Assembly (NCBI GenBank): GCA_023389575.1 | Contig: JAEWEG010000048.1 | Span: 1-52,676, forward strand | DNA length: 52,676 nucleotides | Direction: 5' to 3' | From: Chloroflexota bacterium | Lineage (GTDB): Bacteria; Chloroflexota; Chloroflexia; Thermomicrobiales; UBA6265 | Part shown: piece by piece, positions 26,380-34,631 of the stretch | Position numbering within the stretch: position 1 is the first letter of the stretch | How the letters are laid out: each line of letters begins with the position of its first letter | Notes under the pieces: generated by a model | Told to the model about the DNA's origin: nothing | Seen by the model: the letters and a program-made list of their open reading frames with translations, nothing else | Databases searched by the model: none | Position numbers and translations under genes: made by a program

Positions 26380-26423
26380 CCGGCTTCCTGTGCCGGAGCG
26401 GCGGATCACCGCCTGGGCCGCTC
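26380..26423 (+). terminator. Tandem hairpins between ATPase and binding-protein genes
   Basis: CCGGC-GCCGG (26380-26396) and a GAGCGG-CCGCTC stem (26396-26423) lie just after the DppF-like stop. A third hairpin CATGCCA-GCG-TGGCATG (26579-26595) lies 30 bases before the binding-protein start. They may attenuate read-through and protect the binding-protein message. Confidence 0.5.
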
Positions 26424-26625
26424 ACCACATGCCAGTGGTATGATTCGCGGTGTAATTCCAACAACGGGACCCTTGTAGGCCTCTCGATATACTCACGAGT
26501 GTTGTCCATCACTCGCGTCAGTTGAGGAATCCCATGGCACGCCGGGCTCACGCCCTGCCTGCCGCAAGATCTTGACCGCATGCCAGCGTGGCATGGGGAA
26601 GTTGGCGGATTCACTGGAGGAAATG

Positions 26626-28566
26626 ATGTCGGACGAATCGCGGAACATTAAAGGCATCGCAAACCGGACGCTGGGCAAGAAGCTTTCCCGGCGACGACTG
26701 ATGGGCACTGGCGCCGCCTCGCTGGGCGCGGCCGTGTTCGCGGGTGGAGCGGCGTCATCGGCGATGGCCGGTGGGGCGTTCGGCGGTGGCCGGGTGGTTG
26801 TCGCCCAGGATGGCGGCACGGAGTACCACGGTGCGTATCCGTACGTCGATCCCGGTTCGGGCGGACACTTCAACACGTTCGTGACTGATGGCATCCTGGC
26901 AAACGGCACGGTCTACGGCGAACTGATCATGCAGCCGCTGGGCATGTACTTCTGGGAAGCCGACGAGTGGCTGCCGTTGCTGGCCACCGAGTGGTCGTTC
27001 ATCAACAGCGATACCTTCGCCGGTTCGGGCTCCGCGACGCCGGCCGCCGATGGCGCGACGCCGGTGAGCGACGAGGCCAACACCTTCGAGATCAAGCTGC
27101 GCGAAGGCGTGGTCTGGAGCGACGACACCCCGTTCACCTCGAAGGACGTTGTGGATACCCTCTGGTGCCTCAAGATCATGTCCAACACCGTGTGGCAGTA
27201 CATCGACGACGCGGTGGCCGTTGACGACCTGACCGTGCACTGCCACATGGCCGTGCCATCGACCGTGATCGAGCGCTACATCATCCGCCAGTCCCCGCCG
27301 CGACCATCGGCCACCTTCGGCGAGTGGGCCGAGCAGGCGCGACAGGTCTTCAAGGAGCAGGGCAAGACGGTTGACGATCCCGAAGGCGCGCAGCTGCTGG
27401 AGCAGTTCAACAGCTTCCGCCCGGAGCTTCCGGCCGCCAGCGGTCCGTACCAGATCGACGAAGGCAGCATCTCGAACGCGCAGATGACGCTGGTGAAGAA
27501 CGACAAGGCGTGGAACGCCGACCAGGCGTTGTTCGACCGGATCATCAACTTCAACGGCGAGACCGACACGATCTCCGCCGTGGTGCTGAACAAGGACGTG
27601 GACTACGCGACGCACGGCTTCGCCCCGGCGACGGAGCAGGAGTTCCTCAATACCGGTATCCGCGTGCTGCGACCGCCCGTGTACTCGGGTCCGTCCCTGA
27701 TCATGAACTTCGCCACGCTGGGCGATTCGTTTGGCGACAAGCGGGTTCGGCAGGGTCTTGCCCACGCGATCGACGGCGACCAGATCGGCTTCTTCTCGCT
27801 GGCCGACTCCGGCGTGCCGGTGACCTACTACGCCGGGTTCAGCGACAACATCATCCAGAACTGGCTGTCGCAGGAAGACATCGACAGCCTGAACCAGTAC
27901 CCGCTGGACGCGGAAGCGGCCTCGGCGTTGCTGCAGGAAGCTGGCTGGACGAAGGATGGCGATAGCTGGAAGACCCCCTCGGGCGACGATGCGTCGTTTG
28001 AACTGGCCTTCCCGGCCGAGTTCGCCGACTGGTCGGCCGCCGGACAGGCGCTCGCCGATCAGCTGAACACCTTCGGCATGTCGATCGAGCCACGCGCGAT
28101 TACCCACACGCAGATTCCGATCGACGTGGACCAGGGCAACTTCGAGTTGGCCATCCAGGCGTGGGGCAACAGCTCCAACCCGCACCCGCACTTCTCGTAC
28201 GTCACGGCGTTCTTCGACCGCAACACCCTGGCGATCAACAACGGCGGCGAGGGCATTGCCTTCCCGCTGGAGCAGTCGACGGATGTGGCGGGCGATGTGG
28301 ACCTGAACGCGCTGGTGGTGTCCTCGGCCCGCGGCCTGGACGTGGAAGCGCAGAAGGCCGACGTGACGGTGATGGCGCAGGTGTTCAACGAACTGCTGCC
28401 GAAGATTCCTCTGTTCGAGCGCTACGGCAACAACGCGGCGCTGGAAGGCGTGCGCGTGGCGACTTGGCCGGCGGACGACGATCCAATCCTGAAGAACAGC
28501 CCGTACGCGGATGGTATCCCGACGATGCTGATCTACCAGGGCCTGCTGGAGCCGTTCCAGGGCTAG
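26626..28566 (+). CDS. Family 5 ABC substrate-binding protein
   Basis: The 646-residue protein is a large SBP_bac_5 receptor for the importer encoded just upstream. A Tat signal (LSRRRLMGTGAASLGAAVF) leads the protein. The mature part has the family pattern NTFEIKLREGVVWSDDTPFT, then KDVVDTLWCLK, KRVRQGLAHAID-like text near DKRVRQGLAHAIDGDQ, and a C-terminal lobe. ATG 26626 is chosen because GGAGG sits at 26616-26620; starts at 26572, 26593 and 26623 are less well placed. Family 5 proteins bind oligopeptides, but some in thermophiles bind oligosaccharides; the neighbouring dehydrogenases make the latter plausible. Confidence 0.92.
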   Translation: MSDESRNIKGIANRTLGKKLSRRRLMGTGAASLGAAVFAGGAASSAMAGGAFGGGRVVVAQDGGTEYHGAYPYVDPGSGGHFNTFVTDGILANGTVYGELIMQPLGMYFWEADEWLPLLATEWSFINSDTFAGSGSATPAADGATPVSDEANTFEIKLREGVVWSDDTPFTSKDVVDTLWCLKIMSNTVWQYIDDAVAVDDLTVHCHMAVPSTVIERYIIRQSPPRPSATFGEWAEQARQVFKEQGKTVDDPEGAQLLEQFNSFRPELPAASGPYQIDEGSISNAQMTLVKNDKAWNADQALFDRIINFNGETDTISAVVLNKDVDYATHGFAPATEQEFLNTGIRVLRPPVYSGPSLIMNFATLGDSFGDKRVRQGLAHAIDGDQIGFFSLADSGVPVTYYAGFSDNIIQNWLSQEDIDSLNQYPLDAEAASALLQEAGWTKDGDSWKTPSGDDASFELAFPAEFADWSAAGQALADQLNTFGMSIEPRAITHTQIPIDVDQGNFELAIQAWGNSSNPHPHFSYVTAFFDRNTLAINNGGEGIAFPLEQSTDVAGDVDLNALVVSSARGLDVEAQKADVTVMAQVFNELLPKIPLFERYGNNAALEGVRVATWPADDDPILKNSPYADGIPTMLIYQGLLEPFQG

Positions 28567-28575
28567 TGCACCCAC

Positions 28576-28603
28576 GGATGGAGCGGCCTCGGCTGCTCCA
28601 TCC
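28576..28603 (+). terminator. Terminator of the ABC importer
   Basis: A nine-base stem GGATGGAGC/GCTCCATCC with a ten-base loop lies ten bases after the binding-protein stop, and a small CCGG-CCGG hairpin follows it. Confidence 0.65.
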
Positions 28604-28689
28604 GGTTCCACCGGGGACCCTGAGGAGGGGTGAGGTGGGATGGTTCAACCAAGGTGGTCAGTCGCGCGAAGTGCAATGCGCGGCCCACG

Positions 28690-28725
28690 CAACCGCCGGA
28701 AGCGATTGCTCGCTTCCGGCGGTTG
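28690..28725. repeat. Palindromic repeat, copy 1
   Basis: A perfect 15-base stem with loop ATTGCT is followed by TCGTT. A second copy occurs at 30034-30069. The two copies bracket the toxin-antitoxin genes. It could also act as a terminator. Confidence 0.75.
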
Positions 28726-28820
28726 TCGTTCCAGCGTCATGTCATCCACGAAACTCCGCCGCACGGCTTTCGACGCACGCTCCATCGTCAGCCAGGATCT
28801 ATCCTGGTGTCGGGACGATG

Positions 28821-29255
28821 TTAGGGGTTTGAGGAGGCGACCAAACCAAGGAATGCCGCTGGCGACAGGATGCGGATTCCCTCGAATGGATCCAGAATCT
28901 GCATGTCTTTATCACCTGAGACGATGATGTCAGCTTCGTATCTCTTCGCCGTCTCCAGCAGGTAGTCATCCTTACTGTCGCGACATCGTCTGGGAATTGG
29001 GTTGGAAAGCCGTGGAGCCACCTCGGCGAACATCACGACGCTAGCGATGAGGTCATTAACATCAATCTGATTAATGCGTTGCCGCAGGTATGGCTTGCGC
29101 TGTGTGACGTCGAGGACCTCGGCGATTGACACTTCGCTGATGATGAACGCCCCCTGGCCGCCAGTGATGCGGCTGACAATAACCGCGGCCGCCGTGGGAC
29201 GTTGAGGCGCGAGGAGAAAGCTGACCAGGAGATTCGCATCGATGAGTGTGAGCAT
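28821..29255 (-). CDS. vapC: PIN-domain toxin (PIN_3/PilT-type)
   Basis: The 144-residue protein has a PIN-fold nuclease pattern. LTLIDANLL carries the first Asp, SIAEVLDV the Glu, RCRDSKDDYLLETA the central Asp pair, and IIVSGDKDM the last Asp. The DxKDxxxL-SGDxD form is typical of the PIN_3 group often annotated as putative toxin component. Its ATG shares one base with the stop of the upstream antitoxin gene (TAATG), so the pair is translationally coupled. The acidic residues are all present, which suggests an active ribonuclease. Confidence 0.87.
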   Translation of the reverse strand: MLTLIDANLLVSFLLAPQRPTAAAVIVSRITGGQGAFIISEVSIAEVLDVTQRKPYLRQRINQIDVNDLIASVVMFAEVAPRLSNPIPRRCRDSKDDYLLETAKRYEADIIVSGDKDMQILDPFEGIRILSPAAFLGLVASSNP

Positions 29256-29617
29256 TACGACTCATCGTGTTCGAATGAGATTTTGCCAGTCCCGGCGAGA
29301 TCGTCGAAGTATTCCTGGCCCGCACGAACAGCCATCTCCATGATTTCGTCGTCGGTGAGGTCGTCGTTGCGGCCATCGTACCGATCCTGAATCTCGCGAA
29401 TGGTTTGCAGTCCCGCCTCGCGCCTGGCGGCCAGACGAAGTGCGTCGAGTTCGGCGACGGAAATCATCGCCACTCGTGGAGTTCCTTCAGACTCAATCAT
29501 CACCGTCGTTCCCGGCTCGCTGGTCACTAGAGCGATGAGACGGGCTGGGTCGCGCTTGACCTCGTCCAGAGAGACAGTGCGGGGTTCTGTGGGTGGCGTG
29601 GTGGTGCGTGCGGTCAT
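29255..29617 (-). CDS. Phd/YefM-type antitoxin
   Basis: The 120-residue protein resembles Phd/YefM antitoxins. The N-terminal half has the pattern VSLDEVKRDPARLIALVTSEPG, then VMIESEGTPRVAMISVAELDAL, which forms the DNA-binding dimer. The C-terminal half is acidic and probably wraps the toxin. It immediately precedes the PIN toxin with a one-base overlap. An upstream CAGGAGGTAG, read on the minus strand, gives a strong ribosome site. Confidence 0.83.
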   Translation of the reverse strand: MTARTTTPPTEPRTVSLDEVKRDPARLIALVTSEPGTTVMIESEGTPRVAMISVAELDALRLAARREAGLQTIREIQDRYDGRNDDLTDDEIMEMAVRAGQEYFDDLAGTGKISFEHDES

Positions 29618-29688
29618 GGACTACCTCCTGGTCGCAGGATAACATCTCGTAACTCAGGCAATGTGCCGGTGGTCTGGCGGGAGATATC

Positions 29689-29934
29689 ATGGACGAAATC
29701 GTTTCGGCGACGGAGGCCAATCGCGGGGTCTCACGCATCCTGCGAAGAGTGCGGGATGGACATAGTTTTGTGGTGACAAGCCAAGGTCGACCTGTTGCGC
29801 GGATCGCCCCAATCACAAATCGCGAAGAACTGGTTCCCGGCGCGCGGGCGGCGCTGCTGTCGCGTCTTGAGCGTCAGCCAGTCGTCGATGCTGGGCGCTG
29901 GACCCGCGACGAATTGTATGAGGTCGAGGCGTGA
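29689..29934 (+). CDS. Orphaned Phd/YefM-type antitoxin
   Basis: The 81-residue protein has the Phd pattern IVSATEANRGVSRILRRV, followed by HSFVVTSQGRPVARIAPI and a C-terminal tail with WTRDELYEVEA. It is divergent from the intact pair at 28821-29617. Its stop overlaps a GTG (GTGA) that should begin a PIN toxin, but that toxin is broken, so the antitoxin is an orphan. It could still bind DNA or neutralise a related toxin elsewhere. Confidence 0.85.
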   Translation: MDEIVSATEANRGVSRILRRVRDGHSFVVTSQGRPVARIAPITNREELVPGARAALLSRLERQPVVDAGRWTRDELYEVEA

Positions 29935-29990
29935 GGGGACGCTGGACACCAACCTCCTGGACCATCGCCATCAGAACATGAGGTCATCAC
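29931..29990 (+). pseudogene. Remnant of a PIN-domain toxin gene
   Basis: GTG 29931 overlaps the antitoxin stop exactly as in intact pairs. One base out of frame, the DNA reads TLDTNLL, the canonical start of PIN toxins with the first catalytic Asp. The similarity then ends and a stop follows. A one-base loss plus deletion of the rest is inferred. Confidence 0.6.
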
Positions 29991-30033
29991 CCTAAGACCC
30001 ATGTCGCATGTCGAATTGGACGCGCGAGTCATG

Positions 30034-30069
30034 CAACCGCCGGGAGCGAGCAATCGCTTCCGGTGGTTG
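30034..30069. repeat. Palindromic repeat, copy 2
   Basis: Fifteen pairs (two of them G-T) enclose loop AGCAAT, the inverse of copy 1's loop, and are again followed by TCGTT. The differences from copy 1 keep the stem paired, which suggests selection on structure or recent common origin. The rest of 29991-30379 holds no gene. Confidence 0.75.
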
Positions 30070-30266
30070 TCGTTTTGGATGAGGGATACAAGAGGCGAAG
30101 GGCAAGGCCATTCGAGGTCATGAGGCGAACTGCGGAATCGGTAGTGCGGACAAATTCAGGGTGCACCTGTTTGTGCGCGGCGCCCGAACGCGAAGAACTT
30201 GTGCCAAATGGGGAAGAGAATTTGGCGGTTTGAGTCCCGATGCATGCAAGATGCATAAAAACAGTG

Positions 30267-30282
30267 TGTGAAGTTCGTCACA
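30267..30282 (+). promoter_or_regulatory. CRP/FNR-like palindrome upstream of glnA
   Basis: TGTGA-AGTTCG-TCACA is an exact match to the TGTGA-N6-TCACA form recognised by Crp/Fnr-type regulators. It lies about 98 bases before the glnA start. Two ATGCAT palindromes sit just upstream near 30240-30258. The regulator is not known. Confidence 0.45.
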
Positions 30283-30379
30283 TTGCACGATGCCCGGGAA
30301 AACGCGCTCGCGATAGGCTCTAGCAGGTTCAATTGAGGAGCGGTTGACACGCGGGTTGATCGTGGTTGTTCACGGGAGT

Positions 30380-31774
30380 ATGACGGACGTGGTAGAGACA
30401 GTATCGTTCGATCGAAAAGCACTGCTTGGCTCGGGTCCCACACCGGAAGAAATCTACGCCTTGATCGAAGCGGAGGGCGTGCAGTTCATCAACCTGCAGT
30501 TCACCGACGTGATGGGCATCGTGAAGAGTGTGACGGTCCCCGCCAAGATCTTCGACCACATCGTCGAGGGTGGGCAGTGGATCGACGGATCGTCGATCGC
30601 CGGGTTTACCCGCATCGCCGAGTCCGACATGTACCTGGAAGTGGATCTCTCCACCTTCGCCGTGATTCCGTGGGAGCGGGGCGAGTTCACGACGGCCCGG
30701 GTGATCTGCTGGGTTCACACCCCAAACGGCGAACCGTTCGCCGGTGACCCGCGACAGGCGCTGGCGAAGCAGCTTGGCAAGCTCGCCGAGCTTGGCTACA
30801 CCTACAACGTTGGCCCAGAGCTTGAGTTCTTCCTGTTCGAGCGCAACGGCGAGGGCATCAACCCGCTGCCGCACGACCGGGGCGGGTATTTCGACCTCTC
30901 CACCGACCTCGCGTCGACCGTCCGCAAGGACATGGTGGTTGCGCTGGATGCGATGGGCATCGAGGTGGAAGCCAGCCATCACGAAGTGGCGATTGGACAG
31001 CACGAGATCGACTTCGAGTACGGTCCGGCGATTCCGACCGCCGACCGCGCCGTCTCCTTCAAGTACATCCTGAAGGCGATCGCCCAGAAGCACGGCCTCC
31101 ACGCGACATTCATGCCGAAGCCGATCGCTGGCATCAACGGCTCGGGCATGCACGTGCACCAGAGCTTCGGCTTCATTGATCCGAGCACGGGCAAGAACGC
31201 CTTCGTAGACGAGAACGATCCGTACGGCCTCTCCAAGGTTGCCAAGCACTTCATCGCCGGCCAGCTGAAGCATGCCCGCGGCCTGGCCGCCGTGATCGCG
31301 CCGCTGGTGAACTCCTACCGCCGCCTGGTGCCGGGCTTCGAAGCCCCGGTGTATGTGGCCTGGGCGCGCACCAACCGCTCCGCGCTGATCCGCGTGCCGG
31401 CCATCCGCGGCGGCAACCTGAACGCCACCCGTATCGAGCTCCGCTGCCCGGATCCTTCGTGCAACCCGTACCTGGCCTTCACCGCGATGCTCGCGGCCGG
31501 CATGGACGGCATCGTCAATGAGCTGCCGCTCGAGGATCCAATCGAGGAAAACCTGTACCACTTCACCGATGAGGACCTGCAGCGCCGCAACATCCCAACG
31601 CTGCCGGCCACTCTCGGCGAGGCCATCGAGTGCTTCAAGGCCGACGATGTGCTGAAGGACGCCCTCGGCGAGCACGTCTCGAACGCGCTCATCGAGAACC
31701 AGACCGCCCAGTGGGACGAGTTCCGCATGGTGGTCACCGAGTGGGAACGAGAGCAGTACCTCGAAATTTACTAG
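30380..31774 (+). CDS. glnA: Glutamine synthetase, type I
   Basis: The 464-residue enzyme makes glutamine from glutamate, ammonia and ATP, the main entry of ammonium into metabolism. Type I signatures are clear: FTDVMGIVKSVTVP and IDGSSIAGF near residue 70, the Glu-rich VGPELEFFLF, ASHHEVAIGQHEIDF and NGSGMHVHQS. The ATP/glutamate-binding RRLVPGFEAPVYVAWARTNRS segment follows. The usual adenylylation-loop text is not recognisable; ENLYHFTDEDL stands there, suggesting no adenylylation control. ATG 30380 follows GGGAG. A damaged copy of its 3' end occurs at about 35451-35530. Confidence 0.95.
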   Translation: MTDVVETVSFDRKALLGSGPTPEEIYALIEAEGVQFINLQFTDVMGIVKSVTVPAKIFDHIVEGGQWIDGSSIAGFTRIAESDMYLEVDLSTFAVIPWERGEFTTARVICWVHTPNGEPFAGDPRQALAKQLGKLAELGYTYNVGPELEFFLFERNGEGINPLPHDRGGYFDLSTDLASTVRKDMVVALDAMGIEVEASHHEVAIGQHEIDFEYGPAIPTADRAVSFKYILKAIAQKHGLHATFMPKPIAGINGSGMHVHQSFGFIDPSTGKNAFVDENDPYGLSKVAKHFIAGQLKHARGLAAVIAPLVNSYRRLVPGFEAPVYVAWARTNRSALIRVPAIRGGNLNATRIELRCPDPSCNPYLAFTAMLAAGMDGIVNELPLEDPIEENLYHFTDEDLQRRNIPTLPATLGEAIECFKADDVLKDALGEHVSNALIENQTAQWDEFRMVVTEWEREQYLEIY

Positions 31775-31786
31775 GCGGAAACGCCG

Positions 31787-31814
31787 GAAGGCCCCCGAGC
31801 AATCGGGGGCCTTC
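31787..31814 (+). terminator. glnA terminator
   Basis: A perfect 12-base GC-rich stem with loop GCAA is followed by a T-rich stretch (TTCATCC). It begins 13 bases after the glnA stop. Confidence 0.9.
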
Positions 31815-31842
31815 TTCATCCATTGACCACTGACGCTGAACC

Positions 31843-31881
31843 GCACTTCAGGGCTGGATCATTGATCCGGCCCTGAGGTGC
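31843..31881. terminator. Second terminator-like hairpin after glnA
   Basis: An 18-base stem with two G-T pairs and a three-base loop is followed by ATTTTCG. It may terminate either strand. Confidence 0.65.
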
Positions 31882-32027
31882 ATTTTCGTGACCGTCCATG
31901 GCACGGTTAGGCAATCGCATCTCGCGGGGCGAACGGGAGGCTCGATTGAGACCTGAGGCAGGCTAGTCCAACCGGCCACCGATAGCTGGGCAAACTTTCC
32001 CATTCCGTCTTTCCCATCCCGTTCTGA

Positions 32028-32078
32028 TTGACAGAATGATTGTTCCAGCCGGATAATCGACATCGTTCTTACAATTGT
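32028..32078 (+). promoter_or_regulatory. Candidate promoter and palindrome in the glnA downstream gap
   Basis: TTGACA (32028-32033) and GATAAT (32052-32057) are separated by 18 bases. A palindrome ACAATTGT at 32071-32078 lies near the expected start of transcription. The 627-base gap from 31775 to 32401 holds no convincing gene. The RNA would have a 330-base leader with a CCTGTC-GACAGG hairpin (32245-32262) before the membrane-protein gene at 32402. Confidence 0.45.
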
Positions 32079-32401
32079 GATGTTTCTGAGCGTTCTGGCC
32101 AGCATGTCCCAACCAGGCCCGAACGGCACTGATCGGCATGTTGCTCAGCCCGGACTTTCACCCCAGCAATACGCTCCCTGACGCCCCGGCCATCGCCGCG
32201 GTTCCCCAGTTCCAGGCATTCCAGCGAGCGTGTTGACGAGCACACCTGTCTTCATCGACAGGGACGTGCGATGCACTCGCGCAGGTTCGCTAAGAGGGAC
32301 ATGCGCCCTCGACTCGTTCATCCTCCGTGCCGTTGTGGCAGTCTCGTCGCGCACGAAAGGCGGGCGCGGGCCGTTCGCTCGAGGGTGGAGGGGGGAATCG
32401 C

Positions 32402-32926
32402 TTGGAAACCGCCGTCACAACCTCACCTTCCACGCATACCAATGAGACGCACGCCAGTCCACCGACAGCTCATGTCGCGCGGGAGATCTATGGCCTGATC
32501 ACCATTCTCGCCGTGTTGCAGGGCATGGAACTGCATCCACCCGGAGCATGGCAGGGGGCGGTGATCCTCTTCGGAACGACGTTCGCCGTCGCGCTGATTG
32601 AAATCTATGCCGACTCGATCGCTGGACTGATCGCCCGGGAGGGCTATTTCACCAGGGAGCACCTGCGCGAGGTCGCGCGGGAAGCCGCGCCAGTGCTGGT
32701 GGTCGCTCAGGGGCCGACGATCTGCCTGGTGCTTTCCGTTTTCGGGCTGGTTTCCGTGGAGCGAGCGATCGATCTGGCCCAAATCGTGGCGCTCATCTTG
32801 CTGTTTGGCTACGGGGTGCGGGTAGGCAGGCTGCTCGACCATCGCTGGTCACGACAACTCATTCATGGCGTGGCGCTCGTGCTGATTGGCGGGATCATCG
32901 TGGGGATCAAGGCCGCGTTCCATTAG
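32402..32926 (+). CDS. Four-helix integral membrane protein of unknown function
   Basis: The 174-residue protein starts with a polar Thr/Ser-rich stretch and has about four hydrophobic segments. These are near ITILAVLQGMEL, WQGAVILFGTTFAVALIEIY, VLVVAQGPTICLVLSVFGL, and VALILLFGYGVRVG with a final IIVGIKAAFH. Charged loops such as REGYFTREHLREVAREA separate them. TTG 32402 is chosen because GGAGGGGGGA precedes it at good spacing; no ATG start fits. No family is recognised. It precedes the GH1 gene in the same direction. Confidence 0.65.
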   Translation: METAVTTSPSTHTNETHASPPTAHVAREIYGLITILAVLQGMELHPPGAWQGAVILFGTTFAVALIEIYADSIAGLIAREGYFTREHLREVAREAAPVLVVAQGPTICLVLSVFGLVSVERAIDLAQIVALILLFGYGVRVGRLLDHRWSRQLIHGVALVLIGGIIVGIKAAFH

Positions 32927-33032
32927 CGCGTGGCGAGTGTGATCGAGCGTAGGCCGTAGCGTGCATGAAGGAGGAAATGGACGCGTATCGAGGGGCCAAG
33001 CATATCCACGGGAACGTTGGAGGTACCCAACC

Positions 33033-34424
33033 ATGACCGATCAGGCAGATCGCCATCTCCCGGAGGGATTCAGGTGGGGCGTCGCTACTTCCGCCTACCA
33101 GATCGAGGGGGCTTGGGATGAGGACGGCAAGGGCCCATCCATATGGGACACCTACGCGCACACGCCCGGCAAGATCAGGAACGATGACACCGGCGATGTC
33201 GCCAACGATCACTATCACCGGTACAGGGAAGACGTCGCGCTGATGCGGGACATCGGGGCCAATGCCTACCGCTTTTCAATCAGCTGGCCGCGCATCTTCC
33301 CCGAGGGAACCGGCCACCCAAATCAGAAGGGTCTCGACTTTTACAGTCGCCTGGTGGACGAGTTGCTCGCGGCGGGGATCGAACCCTTCGCCACCCTCTA
33401 CCACTGGGACCTGCCACAGGCACTGCAGGATCGATTCGGTGGTTGGCAGTCGCGTGACACGGCGCAGGCGTTCGCCGAGTACGCGGGGTACGTCGCCGAA
33501 AAGCTCTCCGACCGAGTTCGCCACTTCTTTACGATCAACGAGTTCAGGTCGTTTACCGAGGCGGGGTATCGCGGTTTCCAGGTTCCGGGGCCAGTACCAC
33601 GAACCGTTCACCTTGCTCCCGGTCTGAACCTGCCGCTCGGTGAGTTCAATCAGGTTCGTCATCACGCCGTCCTCGCCCACGGATTGGCGGTGCAGGCAAT
33701 CCGGGCCAGCGGGAAACCTGGGACCAAGGTTGGTCCGGCCGAAAACATCGAGACCGCTGTCCCGCTGATCGAAGCGCCCGAACATATCAAGGCCGCACAA
33801 GCAGCGACACGCGAGCGAAACGCGCCGTTCCTGACCGTGATGCTCGAAGGGAAGTACACCGACAACTACCTGGAAGAGGCAGGGAGCGACGCACCGAAAT
33901 TTACCGATGAGGATCTGAAGGTCATCGGCTCGCCGCTCGATTTCGTCGGGATCAACGTCTATTGCCCGATGGTCTATGTGGTGGCGTCAGACGATGCCCC
34001 GGGCTGGCGAAATGTCCCCTTCGCCAAGGGGCACGCGAAGGCGGCAGTCAATAACTTCCCCATCGGCCCCGAGTGCCTGTATTGGGCGCCGAAGTTCGTC
34101 CAGTCGCTCTGGGGGGCGAAGGAGATTTTCATCACCGAGAACGGCTGCGCCGGAGACGAAGTGATCGCTGACGACGGCAATATTTACGACACCGACCGCA
34201 TCATGTTCATCCGTGCCCACCTGATGCAGTTGCAGCGCGCCACCGCCGAAGGCGTGCCCGTGAAGGGTTATTTCTACTGGAGTAGCCAGGACAATCTTGA
34301 GTGGACGGCCGGCTACGGCAACAGGTTCGGCCTGATCTACGTCGATTTCGAAACCCAGCAGCGGATTCCGAAACAGAGTGCGGCATGGTTCCGGGAAGCC
34401 GGCTGGCGCAACGCGGTGGTCTGA
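33033..34424 (+). CDS. GH1 beta-glucosidase
   Basis: The 463-residue cytoplasmic enzyme is a glycoside hydrolase family 1 beta-glycosidase. The N-terminal signature FRWGVATSAYQIEGAWDEDG is present. The acid/base Glu170 lies in FTINEFRS and the nucleophile Glu369 in ITENG; the aglycone loop SSQDNLEWTAGYGNRFGL is normal. In most relatives the acid/base motif is NEP; here Phe replaces the Pro. ATG 33033 has GGAGG just upstream. With the importer and dehydrogenases nearby it suggests use of beta-glucosides, but the genes are not adjacent. Confidence 0.93.
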   Translation: MTDQADRHLPEGFRWGVATSAYQIEGAWDEDGKGPSIWDTYAHTPGKIRNDDTGDVANDHYHRYREDVALMRDIGANAYRFSISWPRIFPEGTGHPNQKGLDFYSRLVDELLAAGIEPFATLYHWDLPQALQDRFGGWQSRDTAQAFAEYAGYVAEKLSDRVRHFFTINEFRSFTEAGYRGFQVPGPVPRTVHLAPGLNLPLGEFNQVRHHAVLAHGLAVQAIRASGKPGTKVGPAENIETAVPLIEAPEHIKAAQAATRERNAPFLTVMLEGKYTDNYLEEAGSDAPKFTDEDLKVIGSPLDFVGINVYCPMVYVVASDDAPGWRNVPFAKGHAKAAVNNFPIGPECLYWAPKFVQSLWGAKEIFITENGCAGDEVIADDGNIYDTDRIMFIRAHLMQLQRATAEGVPVKGYFYWSSQDNLEWTAGYGNRFGLIYVDFETQQRIPKQSAAWFREAGWRNAVV

Positions 34425-34631
34425 CTGGTTGCACCGCTGGACGAGGCCAGCCGGGCCAGTGCACGGCTTGACGGTCTTCCTTGCGATCGGCGCATTAGCC
34501 CAGGTCAATGCGCAGCGCAGGCGTAATTCCCCCTGACGGTAGCCGCGGCGCGGTGGGCGCGTTTCGACAGGATCTGGGGCGATCGCTGACGCGCCACCGG
34601 GCAACGTGGAGGGTCGAAAGGGGCAAACGAC

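Noticed and set aside
26755..28611. 618-residue minus-strand frame opposite the binding protein
   Set aside because: No signal, no domain and His/Arg/Val-rich shadow composition.
31848..32129. 93-residue minus-strand frame after glnA
   Set aside because: No ribosome site, no family and it overlaps a terminator hairpin and a promoter candidate.
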